Positions 43,972-53,619 of a stretch of 64,000 nt of DNA are shown piece after piece. The first letter of the stretch is position 1. Each line of letters begins with the position of its first letter. The DNA lies in assembly GCF_003052165.1 (NCBI RefSeq), contig NZ_CP024869.1, positions 1,026,001 to 1,090,000 on the forward strand, given 5' to 3'. The position numbers were made by a program, and so were the translations under genes. The notes beneath the pieces were generated by a model. That model was given only the letters and a program-made list of their open reading frames with translations, searched no databases and was not told the origin of the DNA. This stretch comes from Dietzia sp. JS16-p6b. Lineage in GTDB: Bacteria > Actinomycetota > Actinomycetes > Mycobacteriales > Mycobacteriaceae.

Positions 43972-45378
43972 TCACAGGACCACCACTCCCTCGGCCACGC
44001 CCACGGCGCGCAGGTCGCGGTACCAGCGCTCGACGGGGTGTTCCTTGGTGAACCCGTGGCCACCGAGCAGCTGGACGCCGTCGAGCCCGATCCTCATGCC
44101 CTTGTCGGCGGCGATCTTGCGGGCCAGTGCGGCCTCGCGGGCGAAGGGGAGTCCCTGCTCGGCGCGGGACGCCCCACGCCAGGTGACCAGGCGCATGCCG
44201 TCGAGTTCGGTGGCCATGTCGGCGACGGCGAAGGCGACCGCCTGGCGGTGGGCGATGGGCTCGCCGAACGCCTGGCGCTCCTTGACGTACGGGGTCACGT
44301 AGTCGAGGACCGCGTGCGAGGTGCCCACGGCGAGTGAGGCCCAACCCAGGCGGGACAGGCGGATGACGTCGGCGTAGGTGGCGGCCCGGTCCTCGGGGGA
44401 GGAGTCGGGGCCACCCAAGACGGCATCGGAGGGCAGCGAGACGTCGGTCAGGACGAGGCGTCCCAGGCCCGCGGCTCGCAGGCCCATGGACGGGTCCGCC
44501 TCGACCACGAGGCCCTCGGTGTCGGACTCGACCACGAAGAGCGTCGGGGCGCCGTCGAGGGAGGCCGCGATGACGAAGAGCTCCGCGCTGCCGGCGGTGG
44601 GCACCATCGACTTGATGCCGTTGAGCGTGAAGCCTCCCGGCCCGCGGGTCGCGGTGGTCGTGAGCTCGAACGGGTCGAAGAGCGGGCGGGGCTCGGCCAC
44701 CACCACGGCGGCCGCCGGGGTCTTCTCGGAGGCGAAGGCCGGAAGATAGCTCTTCTGCTGCGCGTCGGACCCGAACTGGGTCAGGGTGGTGGCGACTCCG
44801 GAGGGCGCCAGGATCGGCAGGGCCAGCCCCATGTCGCCGTACGCCAGCGCCTCGGCGACCAGGGAGTTGGTCACCACTCCGCGCTCGGAGGCGATGCCCT
44901 CGAACTCCTCGGGCACGTTGAGCATGGTGGCGCCGATCTCGGCGGAGCGCTCCAGCAGCGAGGCCGGGGCCTCGGCGGCGTGGTCGGCGTCGTGGGCGGC
45001 CGGCCGCATGACCTCGGTGGCGAAGTCCCGGACCGTCTCGACGATCATCTGCTGGTCGTCGTCGAGGGTGAGGTCGAAGAGGTCGGGCCTCGACCCGGAG
45101 TCGGCGTCCGGCAGGCGCTTGGGCGCGCCGGATCCGGAGACCTTCTTGAAGGACTTGGTGGCGGCGCCGAGGGTCTTGAAGCCGGTCTTGGTGGCCTCGT
45201 AGGTGACCCGGTCGACCTTGTGGCGCAGGTTGAAGCGCTCGGCGAACTCCGACCCGGTGATCGTCGTGAGCGCGCGCATGGCGGCTCCGATGGCGTCGAT
45301 CCTCGTGGGGTTCTTGCCCGGAGTGGAGGTCTCCGCGCGTCCGGTCGTGGACGGGGACGTCGAATTCTTGCTCATCAT
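43972..45378 (-). CDS. fadE24: Acyl-CoA dehydrogenase-like protein, FadE24-like
   Basis: This 468-residue protein matches the length and N-terminal extension of M. tuberculosis FadE24 (Rv3139). The first 90 residues are an added segment before the dehydrogenase core, which starts at DLTLDDDQQMIVETVRDFA. The C-terminus reads LLGGHGFTKEHPVERWYRDLRA without the YEGT motif, so this subunit alone is unlikely to be active and probably pairs with FadE23. ATG 45378 or 45375 is the start. FadE24 is induced by isoniazid in mycobacteria. A palindrome lies 49 bases upstream. Confidence 0.92.
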   Translation of the reverse strand: MMSKNSTSPSTTGRAETSTPGKNPTRIDAIGAAMRALTTITGSEFAERFNLRHKVDRVTYEATKTGFKTLGAATKSFKKVSGSGAPKRLPDADSGSRPDLFDLTLDDDQQMIVETVRDFATEVMRPAAHDADHAAEAPASLLERSAEIGATMLNVPEEFEGIASERGVVTNSLVAEALAYGDMGLALPILAPSGVATTLTQFGSDAQQKSYLPAFASEKTPAAAVVVAEPRPLFDPFELTTTATRGPGGFTLNGIKSMVPTAGSAELFVIAASLDGAPTLFVVESDTEGLVVEADPSMGLRAAGLGRLVLTDVSLPSDAVLGGPDSSPEDRAATYADVIRLSRLGWASLAVGTSHAVLDYVTPYVKERQAFGEPIAHRQAVAFAVADMATELDGMRLVTWRGASRAEQGLPFAREAALARKIAADKGMRIGLDGVQLLGGHGFTKEHPVERWYRDLRAVGVAEGVVVL

Positions 45379-45426
45379 CACCAGCTGTTCTCGTGACGGA
45401 CGGTGGACGGTGCTGTCGACGGACAT

Positions 45427-45442
45427 CTTACTTCGGAGTAAG
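45427..45442. promoter_or_regulatory. Palindromic operator candidate upstream of fadE24
   Basis: CTTACTTCGGAGTAAG is a 16-bp inverted repeat with one mismatched pair, 49-64 bases upstream of the fadE24 start. Its form is typical of TetR-family operators in fatty acid genes; no regulator gene is adjacent. Confidence 0.6.
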
Positions 45443-45499
45443 TTCCGAGCGCCACACTTTCCCCTCAAATCGTCTCGAGTGCAGGTCAGGGCGTCTAAC

Positions 45500-46309
45500 T
45501 CAGCCCCGGAGAAGCGCTACCGCGTCCTCGACGGCCCCGGGACGGCCCGCCACGAACCAGTCGTAACCGTTCACCTCGACGGTCGCGCAGAGCCCGCCGG
45601 CGCCCTCGACGAGCGCCCGCCCGGGGAGCCAGTCCCACTCCGGGCACGAGTGCTGGCACCACACAGAGTGGACGCCGCAGGCCACCGCCGCGAGGTCGAC
45701 CGAACCCGAACCGAGCATCCGGATGGTCGCCGCGCCCCGGCTGACGCGGTGGAAGGGATCGGCGAGGTCGGGGTCGGCGAAGAACGGCGGGTGCAGATAG
45801 GTGGCCAGGCTCCCGGCGGCCAACGCACCGGGGGTGAGGCGGGTCACCGGGACGCCGTTGCGGCGGGTGGGGACGTCCGAACCCCCGACGAAGGTCTCTC
45901 CGGTGACGGGGCGGTGGACGGCCCCCAGGAGGTAGTCGTCCGGGCCGGTCACCGCGACGGCCGAGCACCAGTAGTCGGAACCGCTGACGAAGTTGTACGT
46001 CCCGTCGACGGGGTCGACGACCCACCTGCGCTCGTGGCTCCCCTGGACGAGGGTCCCCTCCTCGCCGAGGACCCCGTCCTCGGGCCGGTGGGCGGCCAGG
46101 AGCGTGGTGATCTGGTGTTCGGCGGCCCTGTCCGCCTCGGTGACCACGTCGGACACCGAGGTCTTGTGGTGCACATCCAGTCCGTCGTCACGGAGACGGC
46201 GCGCCAGGGTCCCGGCGTCGACGACGAGCCGGGCGGCCAGATCCTCGTCCGCGATCGCCGTGACGGACTCGTCGGAGGGGTGCCGCCGGTGGCGGGTCTC
46301 AGGGGGCAT
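45500..46309 (-). CDS. hisN: Inositol monophosphatase-family phosphatase, histidinol-phosphatase (HisN)
   Basis: This 269-residue Mg2+-dependent phosphatase has the family motifs [17 protein letters not shown] and [16 protein letters not shown], which hold metal and substrate ligands. M. tuberculosis Rv3137, next to fadE24, acts as histidinol-phosphate phosphatase in histidine synthesis; the neighbourhood here is the same, so HisN is the favoured call over inositol phosphatase. GGAGGAAG stands before the ATG. The gene is divergent from prfB. Confidence 0.88.
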   Translation of the reverse strand: MPPETRHRRHPSDESVTAIADEDLAARLVVDAGTLARRLRDDGLDVHHKTSVSDVVTEADRAAEHQITTLLAAHRPEDGVLGEEGTLVQGSHERRWVVDPVDGTYNFVSGSDYWCSAVAVTGPDDYLLGAVHRPVTGETFVGGSDVPTRRNGVPVTRLTPGALAAGSLATYLHPPFFADPDLADPFHRVSRGAATIRMLGSGSVDLAAVACGVHSVWCQHSCPEWDWLPGRALVEGAGGLCATVEVNGYDWFVAGRPGAVEDAVALLRG

Positions 46310-46461
46310 GGGCTTCCTCCGCTGGTCCGCAGTGGCCCGCCGACCTCGTGCGGTAGCGGGTCCGTCCCCCGCGACGCTACCCCCGTCAGGCGACGGCTGG
46401 GCGTGCGGCGGGCCTCGGGCGGGTGGCGGGTGGGCGAACACGAGGAGGACGCCGACCCGCG

Positions 46462-46467
46462 TAGACT
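46462..46467 (+). promoter_or_regulatory. -10 element of a leaderless prfB promoter
   Basis: TAGACT lies 8 bases before the GTG start of prfB, and no ribosome-binding site is present, so transcription probably begins at or next to the start codon. Confidence 0.5.
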
Positions 46468-46475
46468 CCGATGCC

Positions 46476-47585
46476 GTGCACCCCGACGTTTCCGCCGACA
46501 TCGCCGCCCTCGACGCCACCATGACGACGGTCGAGAAGGTCCTCGACATCGAGGAACTCGCCCGTCGCGTCGACGAGCTTGAGCAGATGGCCGCCGACCC
46601 CGACCTGTGGAACGACCAGGAACGGGCGCAGAAGGTCACCAGCGAGCTCTCCTACATCCAGGCCGACCTGCGGCGGTGCCGTGAGCTCCGCCAGCGCATC
46701 GAGGACCTCCCGCTGATGTACGAGCTCGCGGAGGAGGAGGGCGACGGGGCCGTCGAGGAGGCGGACGCCGAGCGGGCGCAGCTCCGGGAGGACGTCGAGG
46801 CGATCGAGGTCAAGACGATGCTCAGCGGCGAGTATGACCAGCGTGAGGCCGTGGTCAACATCCGTGCCGGCGCGGGCGGTGTCGACGCCGCGGACTTCGC
46901 GGAGATGTTGATGCGCATGTACGTGCGGTGGGCGGAGAAGGCCGGTCACAAGGTCGAGGTCTACGACACCTCGTACGCGGAGGAGGCCGGGATCAAGTCG
47001 GCGACGTTCGTCGTCCACGACCCGTACATGTACGGAACGCTCTCGGTGGAGCAGGGCACGCACCGCCTGGTGCGGATCAGCCCGTTCGACAACCAGGGTC
47101 GGCGGCAGACGTCCTTCGCCGAGGTCGAGGTGCTGCCGGTGGTGGAGCAGACGGACTCGATCGAGGTCGACGAGAACGAGGTGCGCGTCGACGTCTACCG
47201 CTCGTCCGGCCCCGGCGGACAGTCCGTCAACACCACCGACTCGGCGGTCCGCCTCACCCACGTCCCGACCGGGATCGTGGTGACGTGCCAGAACGAGAAG
47301 TCCCAGTTGCAGAACAAGGTCGCGGCCATGAAGGTCCTGCAGGCCAAGTTGCTCGCGCGCAAGCAGCAGGAGGAGCGGGCGGCGCTGGACGCGCTCGGGT
47401 CGGGGGGGAACGCCTCCTGGGGTAACCAGATGCGGTCCTACGTCCTGCACCCGTACCAGATGGTCAAGGACCTGCGGACAGAGTTCGAGGTCAACAACCC
47501 GTCGGCGGTCCTGGACGGCGACCTCGACGGGTTCATCGAGGCTGGCATCCGGTGGCGGATGCGGGAGGGGGCCGACGCGGAGTGA
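46476..47585 (+). CDS. prfB: Peptide chain release factor 2
   Basis: This 369-residue class I release factor has the SPF tripeptide (RISPFDNQG), which recognises UGA and UAA, and the GGQ motif at residues 247-249 ([10 protein letters not shown]), whose Gln reaches the peptidyl-transferase centre. There is no in-frame UGA, so the programmed +1 frameshift of E. coli prfB is absent here. The gene begins a conserved run prfB-mscS-(Pro/Thr-rich)-ftsE-ftsX-smpB-ssrA; the mscS GTG overlaps its stop. Confidence 0.97.
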   Translation: MHPDVSADIAALDATMTTVEKVLDIEELARRVDELEQMAADPDLWNDQERAQKVTSELSYIQADLRRCRELRQRIEDLPLMYELAEEEGDGAVEEADAERAQLREDVEAIEVKTMLSGEYDQREAVVNIRAGAGGVDAADFAEMLMRMYVRWAEKAGHKVEVYDTSYAEEAGIKSATFVVHDPYMYGTLSVEQGTHRLVRISPFDNQGRRQTSFAEVEVLPVVEQTDSIEVDENEVRVDVYRSSGPGGQSVNTTDSAVRLTHVPTGIVVTCQNEKSQLQNKVAAMKVLQAKLLARKQQEERAALDALGSGGNASWGNQMRSYVLHPYQMVKDLRTEFEVNNPSAVLDGDLDGFIEAGIRWRMREGADAE

Positions 47586-48478
47586 GTCTGCAGAGTGATT
47601 TCAGTCCGATCCTGAGGTGGTTGGGCAACGAGGGCCTGGAGGTCGTCCTCCTCGTCCTCGGTGCGGTGCTGCTGACCCGGGTGATCGCCAAGATCGCGCG
47701 GATGTGGACGGGGCGGATAGACTCACGCCACGCCGGCGAGGAATTCTGGTCCGAGGAGTCCAAGCACCTCCACTCCCTGATCCAGGTGATCTCGTATGTC
47801 GCCGTGGGTGTTCTCTACATCCTGTTCGGGATCCAGATCCTCCTGCGCTTCGGCGTCAACCTCGTCGCGCTGGTCGCGCCTGCGACCGTCCTCGGTGCGG
47901 CGCTGGGCTTCGGTGCGCAGAAGATCGTCCAGGACTTCCTGGCCGGGTTCTTCGTCCTTGCCGAGCGTCAATACGGCTACGGCGACATCGTCGAGCTCAC
48001 CACGGCGACGGGGGTGACGGCGGGAACCGTCGAGGACGTCACCCTGCGGATCACGCGTCTGCGGACCCTCGACGGTGAGGCGGTGATCGTGCCCAACGGT
48101 CAGATCGTCACCGCGGTCAACCAGTCGCAGGACTGGGCGCGCGCGATCATCGACGTCCCGGTGCCCAACAACGCCGACATGGACAAGGCCCACGAGGTCC
48201 TCGCAGAGGTCTGCCGCGAGATCCTCGACGACGAGCGGGTGGGCCAATACATCCTGGACGAGCCCACCGTGATGGGAGTGCAGTCGATCCGCCTGGAGCA
48301 GACCGTGATCCGGCTGCTGGCCCGCACCAAGCCCGGCATGCAGTGGGAGGTCGGCCGGCGGATGCGCGCGGTCATCCTGCGCCGTTTCCGCGCGGAGGGC
48401 ATCGTCCTGGAACCGGAGGCACTGGCCGCGATCCGGGCGGGCATGGTCCGCCCGCAGACCGGAGAGGGGAGCGCGTGA
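47582..48478 (+). CDS. MscS-family mechanosensitive channel
   Basis: This 298-residue membrane protein has three predicted helices; the third, lining the pore, includes [20 protein letters not shown]. After it comes the MscS beta domain, with YGYGDIVEL and [15 protein letters not shown]. It should release osmolytes on osmotic downshift. The start GTG 47582 overlaps the prfB stop; the next gene begins in its own stop codon. Gene order equals Rv3104c between prfB and ftsE. Confidence 0.92.
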   Translation: MSLQSDFSPILRWLGNEGLEVVLLVLGAVLLTRVIAKIARMWTGRIDSRHAGEEFWSEESKHLHSLIQVISYVAVGVLYILFGIQILLRFGVNLVALVAPATVLGAALGFGAQKIVQDFLAGFFVLAERQYGYGDIVELTTATGVTAGTVEDVTLRITRLRTLDGEAVIVPNGQIVTAVNQSQDWARAIIDVPVPNNADMDKAHEVLAEVCREILDDERVGQYILDEPTVMGVQSIRLEQTVIRLLARTKPGMQWEVGRRMRAVILRRFRAEGIVLEPEALAAIRAGMVRPQTGEGSA

Positions 48479-49065
48479 TGGCCGAGCGCCGAGACGACGA
48501 CACGACACCCGACGACCGCACACCAGACGACACGGCGGCGACGACCACGCGGGAACCCGTGATCACCAGCGATCCGCTGGGTCTCGGCGGGACCACCGAT
48601 CCCGACGCCCCGTCCCGTCGCCCCCGACCGAAGGTCCTCTCGCTCCTCGGGGAGTTCTTCTCGATGTCGCGGACCACCGCGATCCTGCTGGTGACGTTCG
48701 TGGTGGTGGGCATCCTGTACTCGATGGTGAGGGAGCAGCCCGTCGTCGCCATCCGGACGCCCGCCCCACCCCCGGCGACCACCACGGAGGTCGAGCCGAC
48801 CGCGCCGACGGGAACCCCCACGAGCACCCCCCCGACGGAACCGGTCACCGGGACGACCGTGCCCACGACGACCACGCCGACCGCGCCGACCGGGGTCCCC
48901 ACGGGAACTCAGGCACCCGGGGGTCAGCCGACGACGTCCCCGGCCCCCGCTCGGCCCGGGACCCCGACCACGCAGCAGGCCCCGCAGGGGACCCAGACCC
49001 AACCCCAGACCGGGCAAGGGGGCGCGGCCGCCGGTCCGACCGCCGACGAGCAGACCTCGCCGTAG
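48478..49065 (+). CDS. Pro/Thr-rich single-pass membrane protein (Rv3103c-like)
   Basis: This 195-residue protein has a charged cytoplasmic segment of about 65 residues, one transmembrane helix (about 66-84, TTAILLVTFVVVGILYSMV) and an extracellular tail of about 110 residues made almost only of Thr, Pro, Gly, Ala and Gln. Such tails cross or line the cell wall and may be O-mannosylated in this order. A proline-rich protein, Rv3103c, holds the same place before ftsE in M. tuberculosis, so a link to FtsEX or to the MscS channel is possible but unproven. Confidence 0.75.
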   Translation: MAERRDDDTTPDDRTPDDTAATTTREPVITSDPLGLGGTTDPDAPSRRPRPKVLSLLGEFFSMSRTTAILLVTFVVVGILYSMVREQPVVAIRTPAPPPATTTEVEPTAPTGTPTSTPPTEPVTGTTVPTTTTPTAPTGVPTGTQAPGGQPTTSPAPARPGTPTTQQAPQGTQTQPQTGQGGAAAGPTADEQTSP

Positions 49066-49136
49066 AGGCTCCGGGTAGCGAGGTGCCCGCCGCACGAGGC
49101 GACCCGAGTCGCCTCCACATGTTGCAGGAGTAACGC

Positions 49137-49142
49137 TAGGCT
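49137..49142 (+). promoter_or_regulatory. -10 element of a leaderless ftsE promoter
   Basis: TAGGCT lies 6 bases before the GTG start at 49149. A GGAG sequence further upstream is too far from the start codon to serve as a ribosome-binding site. Confidence 0.5.
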
Positions 49143-49148
49143 GCTCGT

Positions 49149-49837
<689 letters not shown>

Positions 49838-49838
<1 letters not shown>

Positions 49839-50740
49839 TGGCCGCGCGGTTCATCGCGTCCGAGGTCGGGCAGGGGCTGCGTCGGAACCTGTCCATGACG
49901 CTGGCCATGATCATCACCACCGCCGTCGCGTTGGCGATGCTCGGCGCGGGCGTATTGGTGGTGATGACCGCCTCGGCCAGCCAGGCGAAGTACGACTACC
50001 TCAACGAGTTCCGCGTCTACGTGGACCGTCCCATCTCCATCGAGGACCCCGACTGCACTGCCGCGTGTGGTGAGATCCGGGACCAGCTGGAGGCCACGGC
50101 CGGCGTGGCGTCGGTGGAGTACAAGAACCCGCAGGAGACGTACGAGGAGTTCGTCGAGCTGTTCTCCTCCACCGACCCCGTCCTCGTGGAGTCGACCTCG
50201 CCGGACGCCCTCGGCTCGCGGTTCACCCTCACACTCGACGACCCCACCCGGGCCGAGTCGGTGGCCGCGGACCTGGGGGCGATCGCGGGGATCGAGGTCG
50301 TGCAGGGCCAGGGGGAGTTGGTCGAGCGCGTCTTCTCGGTCCTCGACGGCATCCGGAACGCCGCCTTCGCCGTCGCGGTGGTCCAACTCCTGGCCACCGT
50401 GTTGCTCATCGCCAACATGACGCAGATCGCGGCCTTCACCCGCCGGACCGCGCTCGGCATCATGCGACTGGTGGGCGCGAGCCGCTGGTACACCGAACTC
50501 CCGTTCGTGGTGGAGGCCGTGCTCGCGTCGGTGGTCGGTTCGCTGCTCGCGGTCGGTGGACTCCTGGGGGCCAAGGTCGTGTTCCTCGACAGGGTGCTGG
50601 CGGAGGCGTACCGGGCGAACCTGGTGGAACGGATCACCACCGCCGACATCCTGACGCTCGCCCCGGGGCTGATCGTGGCGGGCGCGGTCGTGTCCGCCCT
50701 CACGGCGTGGGTCACCCTGAGGGTGACGGTTCGGCAGTGA
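49838..50740 (+). CDS. ftsX: Cell division protein FtsX
   Basis: This 300-residue membrane protein has four helices: about residues 22-44 and three in the C-terminal half. The large extracellular loop (about 45-170) contains two Cys (TAACGEI region), as in mycobacterial FtsX where the loop binds RipC. The cytoplasmic coupling region holds RTALGIMRLVGAS. It partners FtsE. Confidence 0.96.
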
Positions 50741-50753
50741 TCCCGCGCTGATC

Positions 50754-50759
50754 TAGACT
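50754..50759 (+). promoter_or_regulatory. -10 element upstream of smpB
   Basis: TAGACT lies 40 bases upstream of the smpB start, leaving a short leader that carries the GAGGAGGTGA ribosome-binding site. smpB can thus be transcribed apart from ftsEX. Confidence 0.5.
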
Positions 50760-50799
50760 GGGGGATCTGCCCGACGGACGGACGAGGAGGTGAACCGGC

Positions 50800-51309
50800 G
50801 TGGCCAAGAAGAACAAGAAGAAGGGCGCGTCGACCCTCGGCCGTGACGGCAGCGTGGTCGCCAGCAACCGCAAGGCCCGCCACGAGTACTCGATCCTGTC
50901 CACCCACGAGGCCGGCATCGCGCTCCTGGGCACGGAGATCAAGAGCATGCGTGAGGGACAGGCCTCGCTGGTCGACGCGTTCGCGACCATCGACGACGGC
51001 GAGGTGTGGCTCCGCGGGCTCCACATCCCCGAGTACTCGCACGGGAGCTGGACCAATCACGCGCCCAAGCGGGCCCGCAAGCTCCTACTGCACCGGCGCG
51101 AGATCGATTCCCTCGTCGGCAAGGTGCGGGACGGCAACGCCACTCTGGTCCCCCTGTCCCTCTACTTCGTGAACGGACGGGTGAAGGTCGAACTGGCCGT
51201 CGCTCGCGGTAAGCAGGCGCACGACAAGCGGCACGACATCGCCAGGAGGACCGCCGAGCGCGAGGCCGTCCGCGAGCTCGGCAGGAAGATCAAGGGCATG
51301 CACGCGTGA
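50800..51309 (+). CDS. smpB: SsrA-binding protein SmpB
   Basis: This 169-residue protein binds tmRNA and guides it into stalled ribosomes. Conserved segments include NRKARHEYSIL, EAGIALLGTEIKSMREGQ, YSHGSWTNHAPKRARKLLLH and the basic C-terminal tail, needed for decoding-centre contact, with KIKGMHA. The start GTG has a strong GAGGAGGTGA site. The tmRNA gene follows 103 bases downstream, making smpB and ssrA a functional pair. Confidence 0.97.
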   Translation: MAKKNKKKGASTLGRDGSVVASNRKARHEYSILSTHEAGIALLGTEIKSMREGQASLVDAFATIDDGEVWLRGLHIPEYSHGSWTNHAPKRARKLLLHRREIDSLVGKVRDGNATLVPLSLYFVNGRVKVELAVARGKQAHDKRHDIARRTAEREAVRELGRKIKGMHA

Positions 51310-51371
51310 TCCGGTCGCGCAGGGGTGGTGTGGAGACGGACATCACCCTGGCGACTCGACCTCGGTCGGGG

Positions 51372-51377
51372 TAAGAT
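51372..51377 (+). promoter_or_regulatory. -10 element of the tmRNA gene
   Basis: TAAGAT, close to the TATAAT-type consensus, lies 34 bases upstream of the mature tmRNA 5' end, which is consistent with a processed precursor. Confidence 0.5.
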
Positions 51378-51411
51378 CGGTGGTCCGTCGATGAGAGTCG
51401 GCGGTCCTGAC

Positions 51412-51785
51412 GGGGCTGATGTGGTTTCGACTACGTGAGTTGACGCAGGGGAAGCGTGCCGGTGCAGGCCAGAGACCACCGTAAGCGTCGTGGCAACCAA
51501 TTACGCGCCGATACCAATCAGCGCGACTACGCCCTCGCTGCCTGATAGCGAGCCCGTAGTCTGTCGGCCCGGGGTCGCCCTCGCCCCGGTCACCGGCATC
51601 ATCTAGAGGGATCACCGGCTCACCCGGTCACGGGGTGGGTCGGGACATCCAACAGTGACTGGGATCGTCATCGCCGACATGTCCGCATGAGGGCGAGATC
51701 CGAGTAGAGGCCAACGCGGACTGCGCACGGAGAAGCCCTGCCGATGCTGCGGAGGACCCGGGTTCAATTCCCGGCAGCTCCACCA
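51412..51785 (+). ncRNA. ssrA: Transfer-messenger RNA (tmRNA)
   Basis: The 374-base RNA has the conserved 5' end GGGGCTGATGTGGTTTCGAC and a 3' end completing a tRNA-like acceptor with TTCAATTCCCGGCAGCTCCACCA-like elements, CCA encoded. The tag reading frame runs from the resume codon GCC at 51507 to tandem stops TGA TAG (51543-51548) and encodes ADTNQRDYALAA, close to the mycobacterial tag. tmRNA rescues stalled ribosomes and marks the products for ClpXP. Confidence 0.97.
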
Positions 51786-51791
51786 TCGGGC

Positions 51792-51824
51792 CGAGCCCCC
51801 GGTCGACCATCGACCGGGGGTTCG
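51792..51824 (+). terminator. Hairpin terminator of tmRNA
   Basis: Arms of 15 bp (51792-51806 and 51810-51824) with one wobble pair surround a 3-base loop, just after the tmRNA 3' end. Confidence 0.8.
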
Positions 51825-51975
51825 GTGCATTTCGACGGTCCTCCCACCTCCAGGCGCCTGTGCGGCACCTCGAAGCACCTGAAAGAGGACTCAGGCGGCT
51901 TCGGTACCCTCGCTGTAGTCGCCGCTCGTCCCGAACGGGCCGACGATGTCCCAGTAGAGAAAGGCCCACGCCCAC

Positions 51976-52719
51976 GTGAACGCCAAGTCCGCAGGCAACA
52001 AGAGCACCAAGGTGCTCCAGACCAAGAAGAACAACGGCATGCTGATCACGGTCGCGGCGCTGATCGCCGTCGCCGTCCTGGTCCTCGGTGGCGTGGTGTG
52101 GATGGCCCAGCGAGGGGGCGAGGCCAACCCCATCACGTTCGGTGAGACGGCGGATGAGCTGATCGAGATCTCGGACACGGGCGTGATCACGGTGGGGGAG
52201 GAGGCCGCTCCGACGGTCCAGATCTGGGAGGACTTCATGTGCCCGGCGTGCGCCTCGTTCGAGAGGCAGTACGGCGTCCCGATCGCAGAGGCCGTCGAGG
52301 CCGGTGACCTGCGGGTGGAGTACCACACCCTCAACTTCCTCGACCGCCAGTCGGCCTCGGGCGAATACTCCACGCGGGCCATCGCCGCGGTCCAGTGCGT
52401 CGCTGCCAAGGACTCGATGCCCACCTTCTTCGAGGTCAAGAACGCCTTCTTCGCGCAGCAACCCGCTGAGGGCGGGGGCGACCGTTCCGCCCGGGAGCTG
52501 GCGTCCACGGCCGAGGCGGCCGGCGCGAACGCGGACACCGTCGAGTGCATCGGCAACGTGGAGACCAACGGCGGGATGGAGAAGGCCTCGGACACCGCCG
52601 ACAACTCGCAGGACAGTATCCGTGAGGTCACCGACCGCGTCTCCACGCCCACCGTCGCCTACGAGGGTGAGGTCGTGGAGTTCGGCGACCCGGCCTGGCT
52701 GGACAACATCATCTCCTGA
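51976..52719 (+). CDS. DsbA-like thioredoxin-domain membrane-anchored protein
   Basis: This 247-residue protein has a basic N-terminus, one membrane anchor (about residues 23-44) and an extracellular DsbA-type domain. The redox site is C89-P-A-C92 in WEDFMCPACASFE, and VSTPTVAYEG is the cis-Pro loop. Two other Cys (about residues 137 and 192) may form a structural disulfide. It likely acts in oxidative folding of exported proteins with a VKOR/DsbB partner not seen here. GTG 51976 is the start, with GAAAGG upstream. Confidence 0.9.
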   Translation: MNAKSAGNKSTKVLQTKKNNGMLITVAALIAVAVLVLGGVVWMAQRGGEANPITFGETADELIEISDTGVITVGEEAAPTVQIWEDFMCPACASFERQYGVPIAEAVEAGDLRVEYHTLNFLDRQSASGEYSTRAIAAVQCVAAKDSMPTFFEVKNAFFAQQPAEGGGDRSARELASTAEAAGANADTVECIGNVETNGGMEKASDTADNSQDSIREVTDRVSTPTVAYEGEVVEFGDPAWLDNIIS

Positions 52720-52734
52720 CCCGGGTCGACGCGG

Positions 52735-52777
52735 ATCGCCTCCGGCCCCGCCCGTCCAGGGCGGGGCCGGAGGCGAT
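52735..52777 (+). terminator. Strong intrinsic terminator after the DsbA-like gene
   Basis: Two perfect 19-bp arms (52735-52753 and 52759-52777) surround a 5-base loop, ending in GATTTG. It lies 15 bases past the stop codon. Confidence 0.9.
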
Positions 52778-52852
52778 TTGGAGGGCCGAAGCGGGATGGT
52801 GTAACTTTGGTCGGGCCGGTCGCCGAGAGGTGAACGGCAGGAGAATGAGCAC

Positions 52853-52925
52853 GGGGCTATGGCGCAGCTGGTAGCGCACCACACTGGCAGTGTGGGGGTC
52901 AGGGGTTCGAGTCCCCTTAGCTCCA
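52853..52925 (+). tRNA. tRNA-Ala (anticodon GGC)
   Basis: The 73-base gene folds as a cloverleaf: acceptor GGGGCTA/TAGCTCC, anticodon stem CCACA/TGTGG with loop CTGGCAG giving anticodon GGC, and T-loop TTCGAGT. The discriminator is A; CCA is not encoded (ACCC follows). GGC reads GCC and GCT alanine codons. Confidence 0.95.
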
Positions 52926-52962
52926 CCCGGAGGACCGATCCGGCGACGGACGGTTCGCACTG

Positions 52963-52993
52963 ATAGGAGCCCGGCCACTGGTCGGGCTCCTAT
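52963..52993. terminator. Hairpin terminator after tRNA-Ala
   Basis: The arms ATAGGAGCCCG and CGGGCTCCTAT are complementary around a short loop, followed by TCATTTC. It may also end the converging VOC gene transcript. Confidence 0.8.
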
Positions 52994-53028
52994 TCATTTC
53001 CATGGTGGGTGAGGGCGTGACCGCACGG

Positions 53029-53535
53029 CTATCCCTGCTGCGCGGCCCACTCGGCGACGCGTCGCGCGCTCTCCGACTCGGACAGGTCCTCGACGCGCGT
53101 CATGATCGACCAGCGCACGCCGTAAGGGTCCACGATCGAGGCGAACCTGTCGCCGGAGACGAACTCGCTCACCGGCTCGCGGACCGTCGCGCCGGCCCTG
53201 ACCGCGCGGTCCACCACCTCGTCGACGTCCGCGCAGTACAGCCCGAGCGAGTAGCAGGCCACCCCTCCGGAGGGTGCGGGCACGAGCCCGTAGTCGGGGC
53301 TCGGCTCGCCGAACTGCAACCGGCCGTTGCCGAAGTCGAGTTCGGCGTGGACGACGACCCCTCCCATCTCCGTCACGTCGACCACCCGGGCGCCGAAGAC
53401 CGAGGAATAGAATTCGACGGCCCCCTTCGCGCCCTCGATCGCGAGAAACGGAGTGAGGCTGGTCGAGCCGTGGGGGACGCCGTCTGTGGTGTGCTGCCCG
53501 GTGGCCCCGGTCCGGGGCGAGGTGGTGTCGGTCAT
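53029..53535 (-). CDS. VOC superfamily protein (glyoxalase/PhnB-like)
   Basis: This 168-residue protein has the paired beta-alpha-beta-beta-beta modules of the VOC fold: TPFLAIEGAKGAVEFYSSVFGA at the start and YSLGLYCADVDEVVDRAVRAGA in the second half, with FASIVDPYGVRWSIMT near the end. Metal ligands cannot be fixed with certainty. It resembles PhnB-like/antibiotic-resistance-like VOC proteins of unknown substrate. The neighbouring divergent AraC gene is the likely regulator. Confidence 0.87.
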   Translation of the reverse strand: MTDTTSPRTGATGQHTTDGVPHGSTSLTPFLAIEGAKGAVEFYSSVFGARVVDVTEMGGVVVHAELDFGNGRLQFGEPSPDYGLVPAPSGGVACYSLGLYCADVDEVVDRAVRAGATVREPVSEFVSGDRFASIVDPYGVRWSIMTRVEDLSESESARRVAEWAAQQG

Positions 53536-53541
53536 GGGATG

Positions 53542-53547
53542 ACCCTA
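53542..53547 (-). promoter_or_regulatory. -10 element of a leaderless VOC promoter
   Basis: On the minus strand TAGGGT lies 6 bases before the ATG, with no ribosome-binding site. The same TAGGGTCATCCCATG stretch precedes the serine hydrolase gene at 56371. Confidence 0.5.
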
Positions 53548-53619
53548 GAAGTGCCCGCACTTTGATGGCTTGAAGATTCGCGACGTCAGTCGCGGCGGAG
53601 GAGTGAGGGAGGGGAGAGG

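Noticed and set aside
46396-46478. Programmed frameshift in prfB
   Set aside because: The prfB frame is continuous from GTG 46476 with no in-frame UGA.
48760-49065. CRISPR-like or minisatellite repeat in the Pro/Thr-rich gene
   Set aside because: The repetition is at the level of amino acid composition and codons; no constant repeat unit and spacer pattern exists.
51628-52926. Minus-strand frame of 432 codons over tmRNA, DsbA-like gene and tRNA-Ala
   Set aside because: It runs antisense through two RNA genes and a well-supported coding gene.
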